Shown here: one piece after another, positions 15,922 through 25,600 of the stretch | How the letters are laid out: every line of letters begins with the position of its first letter | How positions within the stretch are numbered: the stretch's first letter is position 1 | NCBI GenBank assembly: GCA_017626395.1 | Contig: JAGAIU010000059.1 | Coordinates: 1-58,789 of the forward strand | DNA length: 58,789 nucleotides | Origin: Clostridia bacterium | Lineage (GTDB): Bacteria; Bacillota; Clostridia; TANB77; CAG-465 | Direction: 5' to 3' | Notes under the pieces: model-generated | Seen by the model: the letters and a program-made list of their open reading frames with translations, nothing else | What the model was told of the DNA's origin: nothing | Databases searched by the model: none | Made by a program: the position numbers and the translations under genes

Positions 15922-16530
15922 CTAAAACATTGTTAATACTTTATCACTTAATACATTACCAAGTAAGAATAATCCATAGCAAACAAGAACAGTTATTATA
16001 ACAGATATAATACTTGTAAGTATTGCTCTAACGAAAGTTAATTTTTTAGGACCCCTTTTAACCTCAGATAATGCAGCATTATTTTTACCTGTTAATATGT
16101 CTTTCTTAAATATTTTTTTAGTAACTTTTTGTATTAATCTTTTAGCAGAAAATCTAACACTACCAGTTATTTTTTGATAGTTTATATTTACTGTGTAATA
16201 AGTAAAAGATTGTAAAAGTGTACCAATTAAGAAAGCAGATAATAATGGTTTTATTAATATTGTTTTATATTGTGCAATAATAGAGTGATCAAATATCATT
16301 GCAAATATTAATTCAACAGCATTATTATTCATTGCAGTATTTATTGAATTGAAAGCTCCAAATAAAAGTACTGCCCATAATATAACTGTAAGTGTTGCAG
16401 GTATAAATAATTTTTTTGTATCATAATTGTAAAGTGTAGTAATCATAAGTGCTAGTTTCATTGCAGTATCCATTATAACAATAAGGACAAGTGCAATAAG
16501 TATAGCTAGCAATATTATCATAAGCCACAT
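15922..16530 (-). CDS. Membrane protein of unknown function
   Basis: 202 residues with about four hydrophobic segments: an N-terminal helix (MWLMIILLAILIALVLIVIM), one near residues 45-62, one near 95-112, and a final one near 165-190. A Lys/Arg-rich cytoplasmic stretch around residues 120-160 separates the last two. I recognise no family. It follows the glycosyltransferase gene by 13 bases on the same strand, so the two probably form an operon and the protein may act in envelope glycolipid assembly (inference from position only). Confidence 0.6.
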   Translation of the reverse strand: MWLMIILLAILIALVLIVIMDTAMKLALMITTLYNYDTKKLFIPATLTVILWAVLLFGAFNSINTAMNNNAVELIFAMIFDHSIIAQYKTILIKPLLSAFLIGTLLQSFTYYTVNINYQKITGSVRFSAKRLIQKVTKKIFKKDILTGKNNAALSEVKRGPKKLTFVRAILTSIISVIITVLVCYGLFLLGNVLSDKVLTMF

Positions 16531-16543
16531 AAAATATCACATC

Positions 16544-17824
16544 CTATTTTTTGATTTTTGTTAAGTTTATTAGTTTTTCTCCTATACGTTTATATATAGT
16601 TTTCTTATGTATGTTTTTTTCTTCTTTTGTTTCTGCGTCTTTTTTTGCATTGTGTAGCTTAATAATTTCTGAATAAAGCATTTCAAGTTTGTCACCAAAT
16701 TTTTCGATAGAATACTCTTCGGCAGTAGCATTTCCACCTTCTATTAAAGTGTTTCTAAGTTTTTCATCATCTAAAACTTTAATAATAGCATCTTTAAAAT
16801 CTGTATTCTTTTTAACAAGTATACCATTTTTCCCTGTGTGAATAAATTCAGACAGGTTAGGTGCATATTTAGCAACAACAGGTACTTGAGCTGCCATTGC
16901 TTCAATAAATGTTAATCCTTGTGTTTCAGTAACAGATGCATTAACAAATACATCACCCAAATTATAATATTTTGGAACATCACTCCAAGGAACTTTACCT
17001 GTAAATATAACTTTATCTTCAATATTTAGCTTTTTAGCTTGTTCTTCTAAAGATTTTTTAGAAGGACCGTCACCTACAATAAGGAATTTGCAATTTGGAT
17101 AATCTTCAAATATAGAAGGCATATTATCCATTATCACATCTATACTTTTTTCGTCTGCAACTCTACCTAAAAATAGAATTACTTTTTCATTTTGTTTAAT
17201 TCCTAAAGATTCCTTTAATGCAATTTTTTCTTCTGCAGTAAAGTTAGAACTCTTAAATGGAGTAATATCTAATCCTGTAGGTACAACATATATTGGTTTG
17301 TTTTTAACATTACATTTATATTTTAGATATTTAGCTGTTTTGTTAGATGGAGTGATTACACACTCAGCTTTTCTAACAAATCCTCTAGAAAATTTACGTA
17401 CAACTCTTTTTAAACGAATATTTCTTCCTTTAAGTGGTGTAATGTAATGTACATAATCTTCCCACATTGTGTGATAGGTATGTATAAATGGTAAATTGTA
17501 TTTTCTTGAAATAATCTTACCAAAAGCACCCAAAGAAAATTCTGTTTGTGTATGTACTATATCTAAATTTAACTCTTTAATTTGTTTTGCTACTTCTCTA
17601 GAATAAAATGTAGCTATTCTATTCTTATACTGCTTTGCAATAAGCAGTGGAATACTGTTTAACATATATAACGTTTGATTTTCATTTGGTTGTACAGATT
17701 TTGAAGTAGTAAAAACATAAACTTCATGACCACGTTTTTTCATTTCTTGCTCAACCATGTTAATTGAAGTAACAACTCCAGAAGTAACAGGGTTATATGC
17801 ATCTGTAAATATACCAATTTTCAT
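16544..17824 (-). CDS. GT4 glycosyltransferase, diacylglycerol glucosyltransferase-like
   Basis: 426 residues with a GT-B fold. The N-terminal GIFTDAYNPVTSGVVTSI and THTQTEFSLGAFG resemble 1,2-diacylglycerol 3-glucosyltransferases of low-GC Gram-positives. The C-terminal domain has GRVADEKSIDV, FTGKVPWSDVPKYY and the GT4 E-x7-E signature in TETQGLTFIEAMA. A predicted role is glucosylating membrane diacylglycerol to make glycolipid anchors, at the inner face of the membrane. The Lys-rich C-terminal 40 residues could mediate membrane contact. It is the first gene of a two-gene reverse operon. Broad family is certain; acceptor is inference. Confidence 0.85.
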   Translation of the reverse strand: MKIGIFTDAYNPVTSGVVTSINMVEQEMKKRGHEVYVFTTSKSVQPNENQTLYMLNSIPLLIAKQYKNRIATFYSREVAKQIKELNLDIVHTQTEFSLGAFGKIISRKYNLPFIHTYHTMWEDYVHYITPLKGRNIRLKRVVRKFSRGFVRKAECVITPSNKTAKYLKYKCNVKNKPIYVVPTGLDITPFKSSNFTAEEKIALKESLGIKQNEKVILFLGRVADEKSIDVIMDNMPSIFEDYPNCKFLIVGDGPSKKSLEEQAKKLNIEDKVIFTGKVPWSDVPKYYNLGDVFVNASVTETQGLTFIEAMAAQVPVVAKYAPNLSEFIHTGKNGILVKKNTDFKDAIIKVLDDEKLRNTLIEGGNATAEEYSIEKFGDKLEMLYSEIIKLHNAKKDAETKEEKNIHKKTIYKRIGEKLINLTKIKK

Positions 17825-17994
17825 AATATTACAACTCCTTAAAATGTAATTAAAAAAGATATTACATTTTTGTTAAAAATAACACATATATTATATAATA
17901 GTTAGCGAAAAAAGTCAATAAAGTGTGAATGTTTGGTGAAAATAGCAAATTTAATATACTATATGAGATTACATAAATTATAATTACAAATAGA

Positions 17995-18024
17995 TTGACT
18001 AAAAAATTATAAATATGTTATAAT
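17995..18024 (+). promoter_or_regulatory. Promoter of the sortase operon
   Basis: TTGACT at 17995-18000, an 18-base spacer, and TATAAT at 18019-18024. It is followed by AGGAGG at 18059-18064 for the sortase start. Confidence 0.8.
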
Positions 18025-18074
18025 TTATATTGAACAGTAATATTTATATTATTAATTTAGGAGGATGGATACTA

Positions 18075-18725
18075 ATGAAAAAGATAGGAAGATTAAAATT
18101 TAAAGCAAGATTTAAAGAAGTGATAATACTAGTTATATTTATAGCTGTTACATCATTTGCAATAATACAAGTAAAGAACTTGTTAAATCAAGAGAAAATA
18201 AAAAGTTTAACAGAGCAAATTAACTTTAACGGATCTAACGAAAATGAGAATATATTTGCTTCATTTGTTAAAGATGAAAATGTACCTTTAAGAGTTGTTG
18301 GAAATGCAATAGCTGTTTTAGATATAGCCGACTATTCAATTAGAGGACAAATAGTTGAAGGTGATGATGAAGAAACACTAAAAAATTATATAGGTAAAAT
18401 TCCAGGAACTGCTGATGCAGGACAAATTGGTAATTTCTGTTTGGCAGCACACAATAATATTTATACAGAATTATTTAGAAACTTACATAAAGTTCAAATT
18501 GGAGATAAAGTAAGAATTGTTACTAAGACACATGAATACATTTATACAGTTACTTCAACAGAAGTAGTTGAACCAACTAGAACTGATGTATTACAAGCTG
18601 GAACTAAAAGAGAAATAACTTTAATAACATGTACACAAGCTGCTACAAAAAGAGTAATAGTTAAAGGAGAGCTTACTTCTGAAAGAGAATTAGATTCTCA
18701 AGAACAACAAGAAGGAGTAAAATAA
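18075..18725 (+). CDS. Class D sortase
   Basis: About 216 residues from ATG 18075, which has AGGAGG 10 bases upstream; the frame extends to 18030 without a ribosome site. An N-terminal membrane helix (residues 15-35) is followed by the beta-barrel. Features are GKIPGTADAGQIGNFCLAAHNN with the catalytic His, ITLITCTQ with the catalytic Cys in TLxTC form, and the Arg in KRVIVKGEL. The 'IPGTA-x-x-G-Q-x-GN' run is typical of class D. It would cleave and anchor LPXTG-like proteins at the cell surface. Candidate substrates in the window are the proteins starting at 22611, 27400 and 47284. Two small membrane-protein genes follow with 1-base gaps. Confidence 0.9.
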   Translation: MKKIGRLKFKARFKEVIILVIFIAVTSFAIIQVKNLLNQEKIKSLTEQINFNGSNENENIFASFVKDENVPLRVVGNAIAVLDIADYSIRGQIVEGDDEETLKNYIGKIPGTADAGQIGNFCLAAHNNIYTELFRNLHKVQIGDKVRIVTKTHEYIYTVTSTEVVEPTRTDVLQAGTKREITLITCTQAATKRVIVKGELTSERELDSQEQQEGVK

Positions 18726-18726
18726 T

Positions 18727-19257
18727 ATGCCAAAGAAAATTAAAAGAGAAAAAGAGTTAAAGTTTAAGAAAAATAATAAAATCTTAAATGTGAATAATAT
18801 CCATTATTTCTTTTTAGCATTGTTAATTATAGTGGTAGTTACTTGTACATGTGTAGGTGTATATAAGTACTCAAAAGATAAATACCATGTTCATGCAGAT
18901 GAAGCTATTGTAAGATTTATATATAGCGAAAAAGTAGAAGATGGATATAATGTTTACGAAGTAAAAGAAATGGAAGAAAAAGATATATATGCTACATTTA
19001 ATACTCCAAACTCAAATGAAGAAAAAAAGTGGAGTAGAACTAAGTTTTTAGATTTTAATGAAGAGATATATCTATCAGGTATAGTAGAAAGTGAAGTAGG
19101 AGATAAAGAAACAGATAAAGATGCAACTTGGAGTTTAGAGTTAGAATTTGTTGATGGAACACAAAAATATTATTCAAGTAATTCTAAAGAGATAAATAAA
19201 GAAGAGTTAGCAAATATAATATTAAAATATTTTAATCAGGAGATTATATATAAATAA
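18727..19257 (+). CDS. Single-pass membrane protein in the sortase operon
   Basis: 176 residues: a very basic N-terminus (KKIKREKELKFKKNNK), one membrane helix at about residues 30-50 (YFFLALLIIVVVTCTCVGVY), and an acidic extracellular domain of about 125 residues. No family recognised. It starts 1 base after the sortase stop, so translation is coupled. It may assist the sortase or be an accessory envelope factor; this is context only. Confidence 0.7.
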   Translation: MPKKIKREKELKFKKNNKILNVNNIHYFFLALLIIVVVTCTCVGVYKYSKDKYHVHADEAIVRFIYSEKVEDGYNVYEVKEMEEKDIYATFNTPNSNEEKKWSRTKFLDFNEEIYLSGIVESEVGDKETDKDATWSLELEFVDGTQKYYSSNSKEINKEELANIILKYFNQEIIYK

Positions 19258-19258
19258 T

Positions 19259-19453
19259 ATGCACTATTTAGTTTTAGTTGTTGCATTAATAGCTATAGTA
19301 CTTGCAATTATATTTAAAATTAATGGGTTAAGTATGTTTTATCCTACATTACTAATTATTCTTGCAGTTATTTTAGATGTACTTTCTAATGTAATAAGCG
19401 AGAGAAAAAATAAAAAAATGGATGAAGAATTAAAAAATAGGGTGAAAAAATAG
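19259..19453 (+). CDS. Small two-helix membrane protein (64 aa)
   Basis: Residues 1-20 and 25-45 are hydrophobic helices, then a charged tail SERKNKKMDEELKNRVKK. It starts 1 base after the previous stop and completes the three-gene sortase operon. No family assigned. Confidence 0.65.
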   Translation: MHYLVLVVALIAIVLAIIFKINGLSMFYPTLLIILAVILDVLSNVISERKNKKMDEELKNRVKK

Positions 19454-19474
19454 GAATATCTCCCTATTTTTTTG
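19447..19474 (+). terminator. Terminator of the sortase operon
   Basis: AAAATAGG / CCTATTTT hairpin overlapping the stop codon, then T7. The A-rich left arm allows activity in both directions. Confidence 0.75.
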
Positions 19475-19500
19475 ACTTTTTATGCAAAAAATGTTAAAAT
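19472..19500 (+). promoter_or_regulatory. Promoter of der
   Basis: TTGACT at 19472-19477, 17-base spacer, TAAAAT at 19495-19500. The -35 box begins inside the T-run of the preceding terminator. Confidence 0.7.
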
Positions 19501-19547
19501 ATAACTTGTGAATTCAAGCGAAAAAGAAAGAAGGAGGGAAGAATAAA

Positions 19548-20876
19548 ATGGCAAAAAAAGTAGTAGCAATTGTTGGAAGACCAAATGTTGGTAAATCAAC
19601 TCTTTTTAATGTTTTAGCAGGAGAAAAAATTGCTATCATAAAAGACGTACCAGGTGTTACTAGAGACAGAATATATGCTGACTGCCAATGGCGTGGTTCT
19701 ACATTTCAAGTAATAGATACAGGTGGTATAGAACCAGAGTCTGATGATATTATATTAAAACAAATGAGAAGACAAGCTGAACTTGCTATGGATATTGCAG
19801 ACGTTATAGTATTTATAACTGATGTTAAAGCTGGTGTTACAGTATCAGATGAAGAAGTTGCTCAAATGTTAAGAAAAACTAAAAAGCCAGTAATTCTTGT
19901 ATGTAATAAATGTGATAGAGTAGGTAATCCACCAGATGAATTATATGAATTTTATAATTTAGGACTAGGAGATCCACTTCCAATATCTGCAGGTAAAAAA
20001 CTTGGAATTGGTGAGTTACTAGATGAAATTTATGAAAATTTTGGCGAAGTTGGTCCTGAAATTGAAGATGAAGAAACTATAAGAGTTGCAGTAATTGGTA
20101 AACCAAATGCTGGTAAATCTTCTCTTATAAATAGAATACTTGGCGAAGAGCGAGTAATAGTGTCAGATATTGCAGGAACTACAAGAGATGCAATAGATTC
20201 ATACTTTGAAAATAGTCATGGAAAATATATATTTGTAGATACAGCTGGTATAAGAAGAAAAAATAAAGTATATGATCAACTTGAAAAATATTCTGTACTT
20301 AAAGCTAAAAGTGCTATAGAAAAAGCTAATGTATGCTTAATTATGATTGATGCTACAGAAGGTGTAACTGAACAAGATGAAAAAATTGCAGGGCTTGCAC
20401 ATGAAGCAGGTAAAGGTGTTATCATAGTTATAAATAAATGGGATTTAGTAGAAAAAGAAACTCATACTTTAGAAAACTATAAAAAACAAGTATATGATAG
20501 ATTATCATATTTAAGTTATGCACCAATTATCTTTGTATCAACTGTAACAGGTCAAAGAGTAGATAAATTATTTGAAATGATTAACGAAGTAGACAAGCAA
20601 AACAGTCAAAGAGTACCAACAGGACTTTTAAATGATGTTTTAGCTGATGCAATTACAATTACTCAACCACCATCAGATAAAGGTAAGAGACTTAAAGTGT
20701 ACTATATGACACAAGTATCTACAAGACCGCCTACATTTGTTATATTTGTTAATTCAAAAGAACTAATGCATTTTTCATATGTAAGATATATAGAAAATCA
20801 TTTAAGAAAACAATTCGGATTTAAAGGAACACCTATACATATGATTATTAGAGAAAGAAAAGGCGAAGAAAAATAA
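19548..20876 (+). CDS. der: Ribosome biogenesis GTPase Der (EngA)
   Basis: 442 residues, the family's usual length. Two GTPase domains in tandem are clear. The first G1 is GRPNVGKST at residues 9-17, with DTGG and NKCD. The second G1 is GKPNAGKSS near residue 184, with DTAG and NKWD. The C-terminal KH-like domain includes KVYYMTQVSTRPPTFVIFVN. Der is essential for 50S subunit maturation. AGGAGGGA lies 10 bases before the ATG. The plsY-like gene follows 14 bases after the stop, a common Firmicutes neighbour order. Confidence 0.97.
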   Translation: MAKKVVAIVGRPNVGKSTLFNVLAGEKIAIIKDVPGVTRDRIYADCQWRGSTFQVIDTGGIEPESDDIILKQMRRQAELAMDIADVIVFITDVKAGVTVSDEEVAQMLRKTKKPVILVCNKCDRVGNPPDELYEFYNLGLGDPLPISAGKKLGIGELLDEIYENFGEVGPEIEDEETIRVAVIGKPNAGKSSLINRILGEERVIVSDIAGTTRDAIDSYFENSHGKYIFVDTAGIRRKNKVYDQLEKYSVLKAKSAIEKANVCLIMIDATEGVTEQDEKIAGLAHEAGKGVIIVINKWDLVEKETHTLENYKKQVYDRLSYLSYAPIIFVSTVTGQRVDKLFEMINEVDKQNSQRVPTGLLNDVLADAITITQPPSDKGKRLKVYYMTQVSTRPPTFVIFVNSKELMHFSYVRYIENHLRKQFGFKGTPIHMIIRERKGEEK

Positions 20877-20890
20877 GGTGGTAAAGCAAT

Positions 20891-21490
20891 ATGAATATAT
20901 ATTATATTTTGATATTCATAGTAGTTTATGCTATTTGTATGTTTAATCCTGCAATTACAATTTGCAAGAAGAAAACAGGAGCCGACATTAGAAGAACAGG
21001 AAATATGGATGCAGGAATAGTTAATGCATTTAAAGTTCTTGGAAGACCACTTGGAACGTTGGTTATTATAATGAACGTACTAAAAATAATCTTAAGTTAT
21101 TATATAGCTAAATCACTTGGAGTAATGTTTGGAATAAATGTTGCATCAAGTTTGTTTGAATCAATTGTTATTTTAGCAACTATGATAGGACATTGTTTTC
21201 CAGCTATATATAAGTTTAATGGTGGTAAAGGGATAATAGAGTTTTGGACTCTTATGACAATATTTAATCCTAAATATGTTGCTATTTGTGTTGCAACAGG
21301 ATTAATGGTAGTAGCATTTACTAAAGTTATAGCTAAAGGAAATTTAGCAGGATGTATATTATATCTTGTAATATCTATTATTATGGGATGTAGTTACATA
21401 TATGCATTGATTATATCTTTATGTATTGTATTTTATAGACATAGAGATAATATACATAGAATGAGAAATAAACAGGAAGAAACTATTTAA
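20891..21490 (+). CDS. Divergent PlsY-type acyltransferase
   Basis: 199 residues with about five membrane helices. The third PlsY motif is recognisable as GHCFPAIYKFNGGKGI (consensus GHxxPxFxxFxGGKG). Motif 1, normally GSGNPGATN, reads TGNMDAGIVNAF, and motif 2 (K-G in a D-x-x-K-G-x-x-P run) reads NVLKIILSY. PlsY transfers acyl groups from acyl phosphate to glycerol-3-phosphate, the first step of phospholipid synthesis. Position after der fits plsY, but the altered motifs make a paralogue with changed specificity possible. Confidence 0.75.
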   Translation: MNIYYILIFIVVYAICMFNPAITICKKKTGADIRRTGNMDAGIVNAFKVLGRPLGTLVIIMNVLKIILSYYIAKSLGVMFGINVASSLFESIVILATMIGHCFPAIYKFNGGKGIIEFWTLMTIFNPKYVAICVATGLMVVAFTKVIAKGNLAGCILYLVISIIMGCSYIYALIISLCIVFYRHRDNIHRMRNKQEETI

Positions 21491-21505
21491 GAAAGGGAGA
21501 TAAAA

Positions 21506-22426
21506 ATGGAAGAAATGATTGTTTTCGGACACAAAAGTCCAGATACTGACACAATTTGCTCTGCAATTGTAATGTCAGATTTACAAAAGAGATTAGGAAA
21601 AAATGTTAAAGCAGTAAGACTTGGAGAATTAAATAAAGAAACTGAGTTTGCTTTAAATTATTTAAATGTTGAAAAACCAGAATTAGTTGAAGAACTAGCT
21701 GAAGGACAACAAGTTATTTTAGTTGACCACAATGAATTTGCACAAAGTGCTAAAAATATTGAAAAAGCTAAAATCAAAATGGTTGTAGATCATCACAGAA
21801 TTTGTGATTTCCAAACAGCAGAACCTCTATATTATAGAGCAGAACCTGTTGGATGTACTTCAACTGTATTATTCAAAATGTATAAAGAAAATGGATTAGA
21901 AGTAGATAAAACAATAGCTGGACTTATGCTTAGTGCAATAATTTCAGATACATTACTTTTAAAATCTCCAACAAAAACAGAAGAAGATGAAAAAGCAGTT
22001 AAAGAACTAGCAGAAATTGCAGGACTAGATTATGAAACATATGGTCTAGAAATGCTAAAAGCTGGAACAGATTTAAGTGATTTTTCAGCAGAAGAACTAA
22101 TTGGACTTGACTGTAAAGAATGTGCTTTAAATGATAAAAAAGCTAAAGTAGCACAAGTTAATACAGCAGATATAGCTGAAATGATGACTAGAAAAGCTGA
22201 AATTGAAGCTGCTATGAATAAAGATATAGAAGAAAATAACTTAGACTTATTTGTATTTGCTATAACAGACATTATAAATAGCAATTCACAAGCTATAGTT
22301 CTAGGAAAAAATACTGAAATATTTGAAAAAGGATTTGGTAAAAAATTAGAAGAAAATACTGCATTTTTACCAGGTGTTGTGTCAAGAAAGAAACAAATAT
22401 TACCAGTATTACAAGAAAATGCATAA
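21506..22426 (+). CDS. ppaC: Manganese-dependent inorganic pyrophosphatase (family II)
   Basis: 306 residues, normal length. DHH-family metal ligands are visible: HKSPDTDTI near residue 8, the VDHNE motif, and VDHHRI around residue 90. The C-terminal DHHA2-type part ends with the substrate-binding SRKKQ near residue 297. It hydrolyses pyrophosphate, pulling biosynthetic reactions forward. No CBS/DRTGG regulatory insert is present. AAGGGAG ribosome site 7 bases upstream; 15 bases after the PlsY-like stop; ends with a terminator. Confidence 0.95.
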   Translation: MEEMIVFGHKSPDTDTICSAIVMSDLQKRLGKNVKAVRLGELNKETEFALNYLNVEKPELVEELAEGQQVILVDHNEFAQSAKNIEKAKIKMVVDHHRICDFQTAEPLYYRAEPVGCTSTVLFKMYKENGLEVDKTIAGLMLSAIISDTLLLKSPTKTEEDEKAVKELAEIAGLDYETYGLEMLKAGTDLSDFSAEELIGLDCKECALNDKKAKVAQVNTADIAEMMTRKAEIEAAMNKDIEENNLDLFVFAITDIINSNSQAIVLGKNTEIFEKGFGKKLEENTAFLPGVVSRKKQILPVLQENA

Positions 22427-22439
22427 ATTATAATTTAAG

Positions 22440-22475
22440 TACCCTTAAGTGTTAAGCTTAAGGGTATTTTTTTTT
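22440..22475 (+). terminator. Terminator (left copy of a duplicated block)
   Basis: TACCCTTAAG / CTTAAGGGTA, 10-bp stem with a 7-nt loop, then T9. The hairpin plus the next ~35 bases recurs near 27250-27316. Confidence 0.9.
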
Positions 22476-22506
22476 GAAATAAAATGTAGTTGAAATATAA
22501 TTGTAA
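22475..22506 (+). repeat. Duplicated upstream block, copy 1
   Basis: GAAATAAAATGTAGTTGAAA and the following TATAATTGTAATAAAA are identical to positions about 27280-27315. Each copy follows a near-identical terminator and precedes a CnaB-repeat surface protein, so the intergenic DNA was copied with the gene. TTGAAA here could be a -35 box, but no well-spaced -10 is certain. Confidence 0.8.
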
Positions 22507-22610
22507 TAAAAAATAAAAAAACAGGCTAAAATAACTAAATAAGTATATAAATTTTGGATTTTAAGATATAATGTAATATGTAATGTATGGATAGTTTAAG
22601 GGGGAAATGT

Positions 22611-25600
22611 ATGAAAAAATATAGAATGGGAGTAATTAGCTTTATAATTATTTGCCTTATACTTTGTACTCGAAATTTTGTTGCGGCAGCACAATGGACT
22701 TATGTAGGAGAGGGAGAAATGCCTGTTGGGTATAGATTCCAATATAAAAATATATATGGAGTTCAAAACTATATGTTTACTACAAAATTTACATTGTCAG
22801 ATGGTAATGAATCAAGACAAGCCTATTGTATTCAACAAAGAGTACATACAGAAAAAGGTGTAGTGTATAATTTGGAAGAATATGGAATAGATAATTTAGG
22901 AATGAGTGTAAGTGAACTTGCTGCTCAAAATGTAGAAAATTATGCATATCATGATGGCGGAAATACAGGTTGGAATTATTACATGAATCATTTAGATGAT
23001 ACAATAAGAAGATCTTTAAACGTAGCATTTATGTGGCAAAGAATATATCATCCTAATGACGAATCAGCTATAACTGCTGCTCAATGGTTTATATGGTGTC
23101 AAACATATGGATATGCATCAGATTTTATGGATGATTATAGAGATGCAGGTGAAGACTCAAAAATAATTAAAGAAAATGGTCAAGTACTAAAAATTCATGA
23201 CGGATGGAAATATTTAGATGTAAATTATGGAATTATACAAAACGATTCAGATAATAATGGTATATTATCTAGTTTAGGAATTGGAAAAGTACCACATAGT
23301 TGGGAAGGTAAAATATCATACTGGGATAATGACTTTGTATATGCATCTTTAAATAAATATGTCGAATTAGTAAATTATTGGAATAATTTTAACATTAATG
23401 AAGAACCAAACTTTGTAATACAAAATGGTGAAGATAATGTATTAACTCCAGGCGAAACTTTAACAATTACAGATACTAATGGAGTAATAAATAAAAAAGA
23501 ATGGGTATTAAATACAAATGTTGCAGAGGGCATAACAGCTCAAAAATCCGGAAATAATATTATAATAACAGTTTCAGATGAATTTAAAGGTTCTTTTGAT
23601 GGTTCAGTATTACTTACAAGATTTGGTAATGACGATAATACTGGAATAAGATTATATAGTAATGGTGAAAGACAAGTATTATTTGAAGGAGATTTACCAG
23701 AAAAAGAAGCTACTTTTGCTATCAAAGCTATATCAAATAAAATAAGAATAACAAAAGCAGATTCTGAAACGGGTGCTGTATCACAAGGAGATGCAACTCT
23801 TGTTGGTGCACAATATGAAGTAAAAAAATCAGATAATACATACTCAACTATATTAACTATAGGGGATAATTTACAAGCTGAAACAGATTGGTTAAGTATA
23901 GGTACATACTACATCAAAGAAATACAAGCTCCAAATGGATATAATTTATCAGATGTAGTTTATACAGTTAATGTTACAACAGATTCACCAACAATATACA
24001 TAGATCAAACTGTTAATGATGATGTTATTAAAGGAAATATAGTAATTAATAAAAAACTAGCCTCAACAGATTATGATGAAGAAATTAATCTTGTAGGTGC
24101 CAAATTTAAAGCTACTTTAAAGTCAGATACAAGTAAAGTATATTATTCGAATATATCAGCTGAAAATGGAATTTGTAAAATAGAAAACTTGCCATATGGT
24201 ACATATGAAATAGAAGAAAGTATAGTACCAGACAATGCATTAAAACTAGAAAACTTTGAAGTATCAATTACAGAAAACGGAAAAGATTATACTTTTGAAA
24301 AAGTAGATACATCTAAATCTGTTGTACTAAAAATAAGAAAAGTTGATGCTAATAAAAAAGATACAGATGCACCAGATTATTCACAAGGTGATGCTACACT
24401 TGAAGGAGCACAATATACAATATATAGTGATGAAGATTTAACTAATATAGTAGACATTCTTACTATAGACCATAAAGATGAAGAAGGATATTGGTGCGGT
24501 CAATCAGGAAAAATTAGAACAGGAACATATTATGTAAAAGAGACAAAAGCATCAAAAGGATATATGTTAGATGAAAATGTTTACGTATATGAACAAGATA
24601 ATTCATTACAAACAGAAGAAGTTGTATATCTAACTAATACTTCTAGTGAAGAAGTTATGCGTGGAAGTGTATCAGTAATTAAATTTGATAATAATTTAGA
24701 TGGAACTGATGAAAAGCCAGCGGAAGGTGCTGTTTTAAGACTTACATTAGATTCTGATACAACTAAATATTATGAATTAGAAATAAATGAAGATGGATAT
24801 GGAGAATTTATTGAAGAAGAATCAAAAGAGAAATATTATCCATATACAATACCATATGGAACATATACTATAACAGAAATTAAAGCTAGTAATGCAGGAG
24901 AACATACACATTTTTATTTTACTCCCGAAAAAATAAAAATAACTAAAAATGCTCAAAAAGAATATAGAATATTTTCAGATGAACCTGTTAAAATGTATTT
25001 AACTATAGAAAAAATAGATAAAGATACAGACTCAATAGTAAGTCTTGCAGGTGCTAAATATAAAATATGGAATTGTCAAACAAATTCATGGGTATCACAA
25101 AAGATTTATCCAAGTGGCAAATATATAGATGAATTTGAAACAAATGAAGAAGGTAAATTAACTTTACCAGATAAAATAGAAGCAGGTGAATATGTTATAT
25201 ATGAAACTCAAGCACCAAAAGGATATTTCTTAAATAAAGAATTAAGAATTCCAGAAAATGAATCAGATTTGGGAGATGCAACAAAAGGTGGTAAATATAT
25301 AAAAATAGATAAATCTGCTATGGGAATAGAAGAAGATTCAACACCAGATGGACAAGATTTATATTATAAAGTGGGAATTTTAAATACTCCATTAAAAGCT
25401 AAATTAGAAATATTAAAAACAGGTGAAAAATTATCAGATGTTTCAATTGATTCAACAGAATATGGAGAAAAATATACACCTGTATACAAAAATGAAGGCC
25501 TAGAAGGAGTAACATACAATATCATTGCAGCAGAAGATATTAAATCATCAGATGAAAATGAAATATATGTAAAAAAAGGAACTGTAGTAGATACAATAAC

